Source: Thermoplasmata archaeon (GTDB taxonomy: Archaea; Thermoplasmatota; Thermoplasmata; Thermoplasmatales; Thermoplasmataceae). Taken from it: a DNA stretch of 39,473 nucleotides. Shown one piece after another: positions 25,759-34,708 of this stretch. A program made the translations under genes and the position numbers. The DNA lies in contig JAJZAW010000002.1 in the NCBI GenBank assembly GCA_021799185.1, forward strand, positions 1 through 39,473, in the 5' to 3' direction. How positions within the stretch are numbered: the stretch's first letter is position 1; each line of letters begins with the position of its first letter. Below the pieces are notes generated by a model. The model did no database searches. It had not been told where the DNA came from and saw nothing but the letters and a program-made list of their open reading frames with translations.

Positions 25759-27106
25759 ACAAAAAACTCTGTTATTGATCGGCGTAATCTTTCTGCTGAC
25801 TGCATCTGCTGCAACGGTTGTCCCTGCATCAAATGCGGCGACTCCGCCCGCTCCGGTGATTAAGGTTATATCTGCCACGTGGTATGCTCCAAATTCCTCG
25901 GCACAGGTTTCTCCAAACTCAAGTTATGTGCCCCTGTTCGTAACAGTTGAAGATACATATTTTACAGCTAACTGGCAGAATTTCAGCATTAGTCTGGGAT
26001 CATCCGGTTACTTCAACTACAGCTATGTTCATGGCCCTGACTCAGCTTTTGTAGACTATGAAAACGTCACATTTCCCGCACCAACTTCAGGCTATACCAC
26101 GGAGAAAATAGTACTGGAGCAGCTCGTTAACATCAGCTCAGGCGCAGCTAACGGCATCTATCAAATGAGTGTATATGACGTTAACAACGTGTCTTCGCCC
26201 ATCAGTGCTCCCTTCCAGATAGGCGTTCTGGCGACTCCAAGGGTTTCGCTGGTGAACTATTTCATGGACCCGCCAGTAGTGTATCAGGATGAGAAATACA
26301 TCTCGCTCGATCTGGTATTCGCCAATACAGGCGCTGGCGCTTACCAGAATTTCAACGTTTCACTGCAATCCACGGGATTCAGCGTTCTGACATCAGAGTA
26401 TCATATCCCGTATTTTGCTTCCGGTTCCACGGAGAATCTCACTTTTCTCATGAATGCACTGAACGTAACCGGCCCCCAGGCAATTACAGTTTCATATGGG
26501 CACATGACATATGTAATAAATGCATACATTCACAGCTACGGCACCCTTGGAATCACCTCTACTTTAGCCCCAATGCAGCCTGGAAACACAAAGGTCCTGG
26601 AAGAGTTTAACCTGACAAATACAGCCAATGTTACCATGTATGACCTTGAGATACACCTTGTTTCTCCGAGCGTTATATCAATACATGTGTCAAGTTCAAA
26701 TCCCCTCTCTGCCCTTACTGCGGATAATGTTACGGTTGGGAAACTTACCCCTGGCCAGGAAATCACAGTGACATTCCTTGTGGATGTGAGTTCCTCTGCA
26801 AAGCTTGAATCTTATCCTGCTCAGCTTGTGGTCACATGGTACACAAATAATTCGCCACAGCCAACTCTTCAGGTGTACAACTTCAAAGAAAAGGTGACGC
26901 CAACTGTTACTCAGCAGCTCAGGAATTCCCTGACATTCACACCATTGAACATAGCCATACTGGTTGTAATAGTGGTTCTGGTTGTTGCCCTTGCGGTTGT
27001 AGGTGCAAGAGGAAGGAAAATAAAGAAGCAGATTGAGAAAGCATCAAAAAAAGATATGCCGTCTCTGGAGCACAGGGAAATTCCATCCGAAAAGAAAAAG
27101 GAGTGA
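25751..27106 (+). CDS. secreted surface protein with C-terminal membrane anchor (COG1361-like)
   Basis: A 451-residue protein. It has a signal peptide (KTLLLIGVIFLLTASAATVV), an outer part of about 370 residues with beta-sandwich (CARDB/COG1361-like) repeats, many N-glycosylation sequons, a single membrane helix near 400-425 and a basic, Lys-rich cytoplasmic tail. COG1361 proteins in archaea are surface-layer-like. Its ATG overlaps the MFS stop by eight bases (ATGAATAG), so they are made together; it may act as an outer partner of the exporter. No SD is seen. Confidence 0.78.
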   Translation: MNRQKTLLLIGVIFLLTASAATVVPASNAATPPAPVIKVISATWYAPNSSAQVSPNSSYVPLFVTVEDTYFTANWQNFSISLGSSGYFNYSYVHGPDSAFVDYENVTFPAPTSGYTTEKIVLEQLVNISSGAANGIYQMSVYDVNNVSSPISAPFQIGVLATPRVSLVNYFMDPPVVYQDEKYISLDLVFANTGAGAYQNFNVSLQSTGFSVLTSEYHIPYFASGSTENLTFLMNALNVTGPQAITVSYGHMTYVINAYIHSYGTLGITSTLAPMQPGNTKVLEEFNLTNTANVTMYDLEIHLVSPSVISIHVSSSNPLSALTADNVTVGKLTPGQEITVTFLVDVSSSAKLESYPAQLVVTWYTNNSPQPTLQVYNFKEKVTPTVTQQLRNSLTFTPLNIAILVVIVVLVVALAVVGARGRKIKKQIEKASKKDMPSLEHREIPSEKKKE

Positions 27107-27108
27107 GG

Positions 27109-27143
27109 TAACATAGCCGTTACTAATGAACCCCACCTTTTTT
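27109..27143 (+). terminator. hairpin plus T-run after the MFS/surface operon
   Basis: GTAAC-ATAGCC-GTTAC forms a 5-bp stem just after the stop, and a T6 run is at 27138-27143. It closes the two-gene unit before the next promoter. Confidence 0.4.
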
Positions 27144-27278
27144 GTAATGTTATTCAAGGTACTGCTAATGCATAGGTGCAACGCAATTTTCTTATGGCAA
27201 TAATGCTACAACCCCGATAGTTAAAATTTCAGAAAATTATTTGCAAAGCGTTATATCATATGCCATTTTCTCATAATA

Positions 27279-28316
27279 ATGACTGATGACTTGCCAGAGT
27301 TGAGAAAAGGACATCCCTATGTGATGTATGATATGTTAAAATCAAGCCCCCACGGCATAAGGAAGACCATTGACATAATGGAACGTCTTGATTACAGTTT
27401 CCTTGGAAAGAATCTCTTTGTAACTGGGAACGGCACAGCGTATCATGCTGCGGCAATAGGATCAGGAATCCTGACAGAACGTGGAAAGGAATGGTTTCCA
27501 GTACAGGCCTTTGAACTTGAAAAATACTGGAAGCCCGATGGCCTGGTAATTGCATATTCCCACACCGGGAAGACCAGATCCACTGTAAATGCTGTAAGAT
27601 ATGCCCGGCAAACCGCCAGGACTGCCGGGGTAACACACTACCGGGATTCCCCCCTTTATCTTGAGGCAGATGTCCCAATCGTTATCGGCGATTCTCCAGA
27701 CATGTCTCTGTGCAATACCAAGGCTTTCTTCGACAATGCATTTGCGGCCATGGAGGTTGCTATTCACTTCGGATCCCTGGATTTCGATATATGGGAACTG
27801 GCAGGCACGGTGGAAAAAGAGCTGAACAGGCTGGAAAAACAGACAAGTGAAATTGCCGGTGCCCTTGGCGGCCTCAGAGATATATTTGTGCTGGGTGCTG
27901 GGCCAAACTATCTGGTTGCAAGGGAAGGTGCACAGAAAATGAAGGAGTCTACACACCTCCACGCAGAAGGCATAGAACTTGAGGAGTTCAACCATGGATG
28001 CACAGCTGTGCTTGATGAAAATTCCCTTGTTGTCATAGTGGACTCGCCTGAGGTAAAAGAGAGAACCTCAGAAATAGTCCGCGCTTGCAGATATACTTCC
28101 ACAAGGACGCTTGTTATCAACGGCGACGGGGATTACCGTGTGGACTTTGAGAAGAGCGGAGATATCTATGCCGATGCCATTACCGCAATGGTTCCACTTT
28201 ACTATATGGCATATTTTCTGGCTATGAAAATGGGGGTAAACCCGGATTATCTTAGATTTGAAGACAAAAGGTACCTAGACTTTGACAGTACAATATTCCC
28301 TCCAGGGGCTCACTGA
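27279..28316 (+). CDS. double-SIS-domain sugar isomerase/deaminase, GlmS-C or GlmD-like
   Basis: A 345-residue protein with two SIS domains and no glutaminase domain. It has the SPHGIRKTI start as in GlmS isomerase halves, GNGTAYHAAAIGSG and AYSHTGKTRST (the sugar-phosphate-binding Ser/Thr loop) in the first, and LGAGPNYLVAREGAQKMKESTHLHAEGIELEEFNHG in the second, which is strongly GlmS-like. Without a glutaminase it may be a GlcN-6-P deaminase (GlmD) or another aldose-ketose isomerase; which cannot be told. A TATA-like element (GTTATATCA) lies about 25 bp before the ATG. It stands alone, convergent with CinA. Confidence 0.8.
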   Translation: MTDDLPELRKGHPYVMYDMLKSSPHGIRKTIDIMERLDYSFLGKNLFVTGNGTAYHAAAIGSGILTERGKEWFPVQAFELEKYWKPDGLVIAYSHTGKTRSTVNAVRYARQTARTAGVTHYRDSPLYLEADVPIVIGDSPDMSLCNTKAFFDNAFAAMEVAIHFGSLDFDIWELAGTVEKELNRLEKQTSEIAGALGGLRDIFVLGAGPNYLVAREGAQKMKESTHLHAEGIELEEFNHGCTAVLDENSLVVIVDSPEVKERTSEIVRACRYTSTRTLVINGDGDYRVDFEKSGDIYADAITAMVPLYYMAYFLAMKMGVNPDYLRFEDKRYLDFDSTIFPPGAH

Positions 28317-28336
28317 TATCCTTCAGGCCCCCGGTT

Positions 28337-29101
28337 TCATTCCAGCATTTTTTCATATCTTTTCTTTATGCTTTCTAAGGTTGACCTTACAAGATTTATT
28401 GCAGATGCTTCGTCCCGGGCTGTCCCTGAAACCTCAATCTCCAGAACTGGATTTGCCAGCTCTGCCGATGACGGATGGCTCTTTATGTAAACGTTTCCCC
28501 CTGCCTTTTTCATCTCGTCTGCAACAACAGGTGCGAATGTACTTTCCATGATCCCTTTAAGAATAATGCTTTCCTCATAGTAATGTACGGACGGATTCCG
28601 GATTCTTGGAATCATTGTTTCCAGTATTGCCTTCATCTCTGAAGGCACACCGGGAAGAATCAATATGTTGACGCCCCGGTAATTGAAAAATACGCCAGGG
28701 GCAGTACCCACCGGGTTCGCCAGGGCTTCGGCATTTCTTGGAAGCATTGCCATCTTCATGCGTTCCGGCGTCAGTTCAAGGTTCTGTGCTGAATATTTAT
28801 TACGTATCATCCTGAGGGCATCTGCATTTGTTTCCAGCGGTATCCCAAGAGCATCAGCTATGGCCTTCACTGACATGTCATCAAATGTTGGGCCAAGCCC
28901 TCCGGAAGAGACCACCAGATCACTGAATGCCACAGCCTGGGTGATTCCCCACGCTATTTCAGACGGATCATCCCGCACAACAAGACCCCTGTAGACCTCA
29001 TAGCCGGAAAATGTCAGAACGTGCCCTATATGGGAGAAATTTGTATTTACTGTCCTGCCCTTGAGTATTTCATTCCCTATGGTGAGAATGGTTGCCTTCA
29101 A
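28337..29101 (-). CDS. CinA-like (MoCF_biosynth domain) protein
   Basis: A 254-residue stand-alone MoCF-biosynthesis domain protein of COG1058. It reads IGNEILKGRTVNTNF at the start, then VVSSGGLGPTFDDMSVKAIADAL and LPGVPSEMKAI. Bacterial CinA proteins act as ADP-ribose or NAD-derivative pyrophosphatases and lack the C-terminal NMN deamidase domain when short like this. The ATG overlaps the stop of the gene upstream (ATGA), so it is co-translated with it. Convergent with the SIS gene. Confidence 0.85.
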   Translation of the reverse strand: MKATILTIGNEILKGRTVNTNFSHIGHVLTFSGYEVYRGLVVRDDPSEIAWGITQAVAFSDLVVSSGGLGPTFDDMSVKAIADALGIPLETNADALRMIRNKYSAQNLELTPERMKMAMLPRNAEALANPVGTAPGVFFNYRGVNILILPGVPSEMKAILETMIPRIRNPSVHYYEESIILKGIMESTFAPVVADEMKKAGGNVYIKSHPSSAELANPVLEIEVSGTARDEASAINLVRSTLESIKKRYEKMLE

Positions 29102-29460
29102 GCGTTCCCTGCCTTCTTCTGGGCCTTGGCCATTTTCCTCTGGTGTTTTTCTATCTTATCCTTCAGCTTTTTCAGGCCATAATTATCCAGCGGCTCTTTT
29201 TTCTTCTGAACCCACACCTTGAGCTTCTCCTTGAATTGTTCATCCTTGCAGATGTCCAGCGCATTCATCTCGAATTTTTCAAGATTTCTCAGTTGTGCCA
29301 CATCAATCGGACATATATGTCTGTGGTGTTTGTCAATTTTTCCATGCCGCAGGGCAAGCCTTTCCTGCCATCCCATGAGGATATAACCATGGGAAAACTG
29401 TCTGCACTGCCCTGATTTCATTGACGTGGCCATTCGTGGCATTATAAGTGCCCTTCGCAT
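29098..29460 (-). CDS. hypothetical small protein, Cys/His-rich start, basic tail
   Basis: A 120-residue protein. It has Cys and His residues in the middle third (QCRQFSHGY, GKIDKHHRHICP) and a Lys-rich C-terminal helix (LKKLKDKIEKHQRKMAKAQKK). It may bind metal or nucleic acid, but no family is recognised. The stop overlaps the CinA start by four bases (ATGA). An AT-rich promoter is shared with the divergent diiron gene, 62 bp away. Confidence 0.5.
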   Translation of the reverse strand: MRRALIMPRMATSMKSGQCRQFSHGYILMGWQERLALRHGKIDKHHRHICPIDVAQLRNLEKFEMNALDICKDEQFKEKLKVWVQKKKEPLDNYGLKKLKDKIEKHQRKMAKAQKKAGNA

Positions 29461-29522
29461 ATTAATAAGCCTGAATATTTTTGATTAGATATCCTTAAAT
29501 ATAGACGATTCAATAACTTACC

Positions 29523-30224
29523 ATGATGAAAGAAGGTAACAACTTCTACAGGGAAACGTACAATTTTGTTAAGAAACACAGCGCAACCAACAATGCGTTC
29601 ATCGACAGGTTTGCGCGCGGTGACATTACCGAGGGTGAATTCAGAAGATTCTCCAGAGAATTTTATCATTTTACAAGGGAATGGCCATCAATACTCTCAG
29701 TGTTGCTTGTAAATACTCCGGACGAAGATGACGCAGCAAACCTCACCACAATCCTTGTGTCTGAGCTTGGGGATGACAATCCCAGGAAGCGCCATGAACT
29801 CCTCTACAGATCTTACCTGAGAAGCCTCAACATAGAGCCCGTTGACCTTGTGGGAAGCAGGCAGCTGCCCACTACAAAGGCATGGCTTGATGGAATGCGC
29901 AATTACTTTGCCGGAGATCATTTCCAGGCACTTGGGGCTGAGTTCGGGCTGGAAAATATGGCAATACCAATGTGGGACAAGATTCTGGCCGGGATGAAGA
30001 TATGGGTACATAAACATCCGGAGTATTCAGGAATGGACATCAGGTATTTCACCTTCCACAGGGAACTTGAGGAACATCATGAAGAGGCCATGGAAAACGT
30101 GCTTGGCCAGCATGCAGATGATCCGGATGCCAGGAAAAAATTCATGGAAGGGGCTGACGGAATTTTGAGGCTTGAGGAGAAATTCTGGCTTGGCCTTTCA
30201 GACGGTGCCAATGGAAATATATGA
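29523..30224 (+). CDS. iron-containing heme-oxygenase-like redox protein (PqqC/TenA-like HDO family)
   Basis: A 233-residue all-helical protein of the heme-oxygenase-like diiron type. The likely metal-binding residues are Glu in VSELGDDNP (about residue 81), His in KRHELLY (about 91), Glu in GAEFGLENMA (about 140), and His and Glu in FHRELEEHHEEAMEN (about 180-192), in the order seen in HDO enzymes. It also has the family's helix (FARGDITEGEFRRFSREFYHF). It uses O2 on an unknown substrate. A TATA-like CCTTAAATATAG lies about 24 bp before the ATG; the next gene begins 18 bp after its stop. Confidence 0.75.
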   Translation: MMKEGNNFYRETYNFVKKHSATNNAFIDRFARGDITEGEFRRFSREFYHFTREWPSILSVLLVNTPDEDDAANLTTILVSELGDDNPRKRHELLYRSYLRSLNIEPVDLVGSRQLPTTKAWLDGMRNYFAGDHFQALGAEFGLENMAIPMWDKILAGMKIWVHKHPEYSGMDIRYFTFHRELEEHHEEAMENVLGQHADDPDARKKFMEGADGILRLEEKFWLGLSDGANGNI

Positions 30225-30242
30225 CGGTACAATCATGAACCG

Positions 30243-30845
30243 TTGAACACCTCTATTTTCTTCCTCAGGCACGCGGTTACGGATTCCAATAAGCTTGGAA
30301 TCTGGCAGTGCTCAATTGATGAAGACCTGAGCCTGGAAGGGGTAAAACAGGCATCTGAAGTTGCACCGGTGATAGCTTCTCTTTCACCTGAAATCATCAT
30401 TTCCAGCCCCATGAAAAGGACCATTGAAACTTCTGAAATCATAATGAAGACAGTCCATCCTGAGGAATTCAGGACATGCAATGGGCTCAGGGAGAGATCG
30501 GGTGGCGTTATTGAAGGGTTAACAAGCAGGGAAATCAAAGAACGCTTCGGCATTGAAATGGCATCAATCCTTTCAGATGCCATTGATACATTGCCGGGCG
30601 TGGAACCTATGGCAACTTTTCTGAACAGGATCAACACCACCGTTGACAACATAATCCGGAAGTATCAGGGGAAAAGGATCCTGGTGGTTACCCATGGCGG
30701 GTTTATCCGGGGTTTCTACCAGAGCAATATAGGCAATGCTGACGGCGCTGTCAGATTCCGGAACTGTTCAATCCTTGGCGTTGCAAGGGAAAATGGAATC
30801 TGGTCAGTAATATACAGCATGGGAACAGACCCTGGAAAAGCATGA
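30243..30845 (+). CDS. histidine phosphatase superfamily protein (phosphoglycerate mutase-like)
   Basis: A 200-residue histidine phosphatase. It has the nucleophile motif LRHAVTDSN (canonical RHGxTxxN), SSPMKRTIETSEI (second Arg), the acid in LRERSGGVIEG and VTHGGFIRG with the second His. Such enzymes remove phosphate from sugars, nucleotides or adenosylcobalamin/cobamide intermediates; which cannot be told. The start is a TTG at 30243, 18 bp after the diiron gene, so the two may be co-transcribed. Confidence 0.82.
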   Translation: MNTSIFFLRHAVTDSNKLGIWQCSIDEDLSLEGVKQASEVAPVIASLSPEIIISSPMKRTIETSEIIMKTVHPEEFRTCNGLRERSGGVIEGLTSREIKERFGIEMASILSDAIDTLPGVEPMATFLNRINTTVDNIIRKYQGKRILVVTHGGFIRGFYQSNIGNADGAVRFRNCSILGVARENGIWSVIYSMGTDPGKA

Positions 30846-31181
30846 ACCCTTGCGCTTATGCTGTGCCTTCTTGATGCCAGGGAAGGCATATGTGCCCGTA
30901 CATAGGATCCACATTGGCACTGGCCCCATGCTTTTCAATCTCGGCTTAAGATTTTGGTGCGGATTTGAGCTTGAAAGGCTGAATGCCATGAGGTTTCCAT
31001 TCCCCTGCTGATCCAGTGCCATAAAGAGTATGCCGGATCTAAATTCTGCCGGCATAGCATATCGTGCTGCACGTGAATCTCTTCACTTTTCATGATTATT
31101 ATTTGCCAGCTATATCCCGCCAAGTATATTCACTGCATTATCCTGTATCAGTTTTTTATGCTCTGCCACATTACCAGGATC
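30846..31181. other. intergenic stretch without a confident gene
   Basis: Between the histidine phosphatase and PPC genes. The minus-strand 83-codon ORF (30804-31055) runs into the phosphatase gene and has no recognised motif. The stretch contains an 8-base inverted repeat (31029-31056) and the TATA box of the next gene near 31151-31158. Confidence 0.4.
31029..31056. repeat. perfect 8-base inverted repeat
   Basis: TATGCCGG (31029-31036) and CCGGCATA (31049-31056) around a 12-base spacer. It is GC-rich relative to its surroundings and could form a hairpin or bind a dimeric protein, upstream of the PPC-domain gene. Confidence 0.5.
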
Positions 31182-31598
31182 ATGCAATCTAAATCAGAGG
31201 GCAACAAGATCTTTCTTAAAATCGAATATGGCGAGGACATAAGGGATTGTCTCAATTCAATACTTGAGAAATACCATGTAAGTTCAGGGGAAATAGAGTG
31301 GGGACTTGGAGCAGCAAAAAACCTCGAAATTGGATATTATAATGGCACTGAATATATCCGTAGAACCTTTGAAGAACCCCTTGAAATGGTTGTTTTCCAT
31401 GGAAGCATTGCCTCTGTGGAGCCAAGGTTCCATATCCACTGCGCCGGGGCAGGACCAGACCATATTATGGTGGGAGGGCACTTCTTTTCAGGCACTGCCC
31501 AGCCCCTCATGGAAATCAGCATTACAAAGTTTGACGACATAAATATAGTCAGGGAAAAATCTCAGAAATCGGGCCTGATGGAAGCAACGCTTCTCTGA
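31182..31598 (+). CDS. PPC/DUF296 domain protein
   Basis: A 138-residue stand-alone PPC (DUF296) domain, as in plant AT-hook proteins and bacterial relatives. It reads IFLKIEYGEDIRDCL, GAAKNLEIGYYNGTEYIRRTF, EMVVFHGSIAS, FHIHCAGAG and VGGHFFSGTAQP, the standard order of the family. Prokaryotic PPC proteins are trimeric, with a conserved His pair and an unknown role. I take the ATG at 31182, not the track's 31092, because TTTTTATGC lies about 27 bp upstream and the extra 30 residues are not family-like. Convergent with the homogentisate operon. Confidence 0.85.
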   Translation: MQSKSEGNKIFLKIEYGEDIRDCLNSILEKYHVSSGEIEWGLGAAKNLEIGYYNGTEYIRRTFEEPLEMVVFHGSIASVEPRFHIHCAGAGPDHIMVGGHFFSGTAQPLMEISITKFDDINIVREKSQKSGLMEATLL

Positions 31599-31613
31599 AT
31601 GATGCTGTTTCAT

Positions 31614-32642
31614 TCAGATCATATCTTCCAGAAGCTCTGCCACTTCACTCTCCGGAGAATTGATCTTGCCTGCAATATATGGGAAATCATCACGCCCTAT
31701 GCCGTAGTCTCCAAGCCTCTGGGAGAAGCCCATATTCTTTATGAGGCTATCCACAGCCCTTGCGAACTGTTTTGCAAGCTCTGTCCTGTCTGATCCGGAT
31801 AATCCAAGCCACGATCCCATGAGTGCAAGGGGATCGGGGTTAACTTCCGCATAGTGCTTCAGCACAGCAGGCAGTGTTATGCAGCTTGTGACTCCATGGG
31901 GAATCTCCCATTTTGCCCCTATGGCACGGCCAATAAGGTGGCTCAGGCCAAATGGAGCATCAAATACCTCAAAGTATGAATACCAGGCGGCGAGCTGACA
32001 TTCGTGCTTTTCCTGAGAAGTGTTCCCGCGGATGTTGACAAATAACTTCTTCATTGCCTCCCGGGCCATAATCCTGGCAGGCTCACTTTTGAAATTGGAT
32101 ACCACTGTTTCAATAACATGATCCAGTGCCCTTATGCCCGATGTCCTCCACAATTTTTGAGGGGTTTCCATAGCGGGCTCCGGATCCAGAAAAATATACT
32201 GGGGCGTTATTCTTGGGTCCCTTATTCCGGTCTTCTCTCCACCTATTGAATATCCTGCTATGTGGGAAAACTCAGCTGCAGAGAGCGTTGTTGGAATCGC
32301 TATCTGGGGTGCTTCTATGTCGTAGTAATATCGGACAACCTTTGCAGCATCCTGAACGCCTCCGCCACCCACCGACAATATGGTGTCGCAATTTCTGTTC
32401 TTCATGAGCTCTGTGGCATGCTCAATCTCCTCCATTGGAGAATGCTGCGTCACCTCCCTGAATTCCGCGTACTCACAGGGAATGTTGCTGAGCAGGTCGC
32501 CGTAAAATGTGGTCTTTGAAACTGAATTTGAGGACATTACCATGACCTTTCTTGTACCAATCTCCTTCAGCAGATCCGGAATCTCTTTCAGCACGCCACT
32601 GCCATGATAAACCCTCCTGATTGGAAGATAATTGAACTTCAT
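31614..32642 (-). CDS. iron-type alcohol dehydrogenase family, maleylacetate reductase-like
   Basis: A 342-residue NAD(P)-dependent oxidoreductase, last gene of the homogentisate operon. It shows the NAD-binding SVGGGGVQDAAK and the IPTTLSAAEFSHIAGYS motif of maleylacetate reductases. The metal-binding Asp of true Fe-dependent ADHs (GxDAxxH) is replaced (GIRALDH), as also in the maleylacetate reductases, while the His in IPHGVTS is present. These reduce a C=C next to a keto acid. I take the ATG at 32642, which overlaps the HGO stop as ATGA; 32651 is the alternative. Its place beside HGO and FAH hints at maleylacetoacetate as substrate (inference). Confidence 0.8.
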   Translation of the reverse strand: MKFNYLPIRRVYHGSGVLKEIPDLLKEIGTRKVMVMSSNSVSKTTFYGDLLSNIPCEYAEFREVTQHSPMEEIEHATELMKNRNCDTILSVGGGGVQDAAKVVRYYYDIEAPQIAIPTTLSAAEFSHIAGYSIGGEKTGIRDPRITPQYIFLDPEPAMETPQKLWRTSGIRALDHVIETVVSNFKSEPARIMAREAMKKLFVNIRGNTSQEKHECQLAAWYSYFEVFDAPFGLSHLIGRAIGAKWEIPHGVTSCITLPAVLKHYAEVNPDPLALMGSWLGLSGSDRTELAKQFARAVDSLIKNMGFSQRLGDYGIGRDDFPYIAGKINSPESEVAELLEDMI

Positions 32643-33784
32643 CTGTACCATGATTCCATATATGACTTGTCTTCGACACTCATGGCATCGCCCGTAACTT
32701 TCAAGGGCTCATAGGCTTCCACCATAACTGCCACCTCATCCGTATCTGCTTTGCCTATGGCGGCTTCAAGTGCCCCTGGCTGTGGCCCATGTATCAGGCC
32801 CCTGACATGGAGCGTTACGGAACCGGGAGAAATACCTTTCCTGCTCATGAAGTTGCCCGAGGAATAGAAAAGAACCTCGTCAGTGTCAATGTTGCTGTGG
32901 TAATATGAAATTGGTATTGATCTTGGATGGAAGTCGAACTTCCTTGGCAGAAATGTTCCAATCATGAATGACTTTCCGCTGAAGGTCTCATGCACTGGAG
33001 GCGGCTGATGCAGCTTGCCAACAATGGGAGCCATTGAACTGGTGCTGATGGCAAAGGGATAGAGATAACCGTCCCATCCTGCCACATCAAATGGATTCAT
33101 ATCGCGCTCTTCCAGGAGAAAATAATCACCGAAATCCACAAGAACTGGAAACGATCCACGATCCGTAGAGGGTGCATTCAGGCGGGGAACGCGTATGTCC
33201 CTTGTATAGTATGGCGATCCCTCCTTAATCTGCCCGTAAACATTCAGGTACCTTGGCGGTATTGACGCCCTCTCTCTGGATTCCACCAGAAAGAACTCAA
33301 GGCCTGACGGTGCATCAAGTGTGTATGTGGTGCCCTTGGGAACGTACAGGTAATCCCCTTCTGAAATGTCAAGATCTCCCAGCACTGATTTCATCGTCCC
33401 ACGGCCGGAGTGGATGAAATACACCTCGTCATTCAGTGCATTTCTGTAAAGCGATCTGCCCTTCTCTGATGTTCGTGCCACTGAGAGCCTGACTGTGGAA
33501 TTGAACATCAAACACCGCCTTCCGGATACAAAATCGCCCTTTTTCTCCATAAGCCCTGTTTGAAAGTGCCTGTGAAGCATTACATCCGCATGGTCTCTGT
33601 CCACAGGATTGCGCGGAACCTTTTTCACCGCTTTGACCCTCGTAGGTTCGCCCATGTGGTACAGCAGGGAGTAAGGCCCGTCAAAACTCTCTTCCCCGAA
33701 AAGTTCCTCCCTGAGAATGTTCTTCCTGTCATCATATGTATGCCTGCTTTCAGGCATTCTGCCCTGTTTTACGTAATATGCCAA
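32639..33784 (-). CDS. hmgA: homogentisate 1,2-dioxygenase
   Basis: A 381-residue cupin-fold iron dioxygenase that opens the ring of homogentisate to maleylacetoacetate. Iron-site residues: His and Glu in SYYHSNIDTDEVLFY, and the second His in LIHGPQPG. The N-terminus YYVKQGRMPESRHT is family-typical, so I start at a TTG at 33784 one base after the FAH stop. The track start (33823) adds 13 residues inside FAH and is less likely. The C-terminus overlaps the next gene by ATGA. Part of a four-gene operon. Confidence 0.9.
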   Translation of the reverse strand: MAYYVKQGRMPESRHTYDDRKNILREELFGEESFDGPYSLLYHMGEPTRVKAVKKVPRNPVDRDHADVMLHRHFQTGLMEKKGDFVSGRRCLMFNSTVRLSVARTSEKGRSLYRNALNDEVYFIHSGRGTMKSVLGDLDISEGDYLYVPKGTTYTLDAPSGLEFFLVESRERASIPPRYLNVYGQIKEGSPYYTRDIRVPRLNAPSTDRGSFPVLVDFGDYFLLEERDMNPFDVAGWDGYLYPFAISTSSMAPIVGKLHQPPPVHETFSGKSFMIGTFLPRKFDFHPRSIPISYYHSNIDTDEVLFYSSGNFMSRKGISPGSVTLHVRGLIHGPQPGALEAAIGKADTDEVAVMVEAYEPLKVTGDAMSVEDKSYMESWYR

Positions 33785-33785
33785 C

Positions 33786-34706
33786 TCAATCTTCCCCCAC
33801 GATTCTCGTAACCAGGTCTCCAAGTATTTCAGAGTGGAATGAAACCTGGTCCCCTATCTTGAGCCATCCACCCTTTCCTGCTCCCTTCTCAAGTATACAT
33901 CCTCCTGACACTGTGCCGCTCATGATCACATCTCCAGGCTTTAGCATGGTCTCTGTGGAGGCCCATGAAATCATCTCCTGAAAAGTCCAGTGCATATCTT
34001 TCAGGTTTCCCTCCACAAAGAGGCTCCCATTCAGGCTGGCCTGAAGGCCACAGTCCAGTTTTCTGTCCTGATCCAGGTGTTCCGCCATCTCATCAGCAGT
34101 AACTATGAAGCGGCCAATGCTTGTGGCAAAGTCCTTGCTTTTGGACGGGCCCAGGCCGATTTTCATCTCCTTGCGCTGCTGGTCCCTGGCACTCCAGTCG
34201 TTCATGAGTGTGAAACCGAAAATGTGAGACCAGGCATCACCCACCGGTATGTTCCTGCCCTCCTTCCCTATTATTGCGCCAACCTCAAGTTCAAAATCAA
34301 GTTCGGACGAGAATCTGGGATACGGAAGATCATGATCACTGGCGTATATTGATGAATTTCCAGAGTAATAATATGCAGGAAATTCATACCATTCCGGTAC
34401 CATGTCAAGCCCCCTCAGTGACCTTGCAGTCCTGACATGCCCCTCGAATGCATAGAAATCCCTGATCTGATTTATGTATGGCATGGGAACAAGGTAGGAT
34501 GTTGGCACATGGTCTGTGATTCCTGCATAGTGCCCTTCAGCAACAAAATTCCTGATCTTTTCAATATTCTTCAGCACAATGGCGTAAAAAGATTTTCCTT
34601 CTTCAGTTACTGGCATTCCCAGAATATCCTCAAGATCTAGGAAACTTTCGCCAACAGAAACTACTGTTTTTATGCCGTCTTCGGTTTCAATCCTTGCAAT
34701 CCTCAT
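33786..34706 (-). CDS. fahA: fumarylacetoacetate hydrolase family protein
   Basis: A 306-residue FAH-domain hydrolase that splits a beta-diketone acid; in tyrosine breakdown, fumarylacetoacetate to fumarate and acetoacetate. It has the metal-binding ELDFELEVGAIIG (E-x-E pair), FTLMNDWSARDQQ, and GDVIMSGTVSGG near the C-terminus. It lies two bases after the HPPD stop and one base before HGO. FAH proteins are often permissive, so it may act on the succinyl form as well. Confidence 0.9.
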   Translation of the reverse strand: MRIARIETEDGIKTVVSVGESFLDLEDILGMPVTEEGKSFYAIVLKNIEKIRNFVAEGHYAGITDHVPTSYLVPMPYINQIRDFYAFEGHVRTARSLRGLDMVPEWYEFPAYYYSGNSSIYASDHDLPYPRFSSELDFELEVGAIIGKEGRNIPVGDAWSHIFGFTLMNDWSARDQQRKEMKIGLGPSKSKDFATSIGRFIVTADEMAEHLDQDRKLDCGLQASLNGSLFVEGNLKDMHWTFQEMISWASTETMLKPGDVIMSGTVSGGCILEKGAGKGGWLKIGDQVSFHSEILGDLVTRIVGED

Positions 34707-34708
34707 TG

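Noticed and set aside
30804-31055. 83-codon minus-strand ORF in the gap after the histidine phosphatase
   Set aside because: It crosses into the phosphatase gene, has no recognised sequence and starts inside an inverted repeat. It could be an old gene remnant but I cannot support it.
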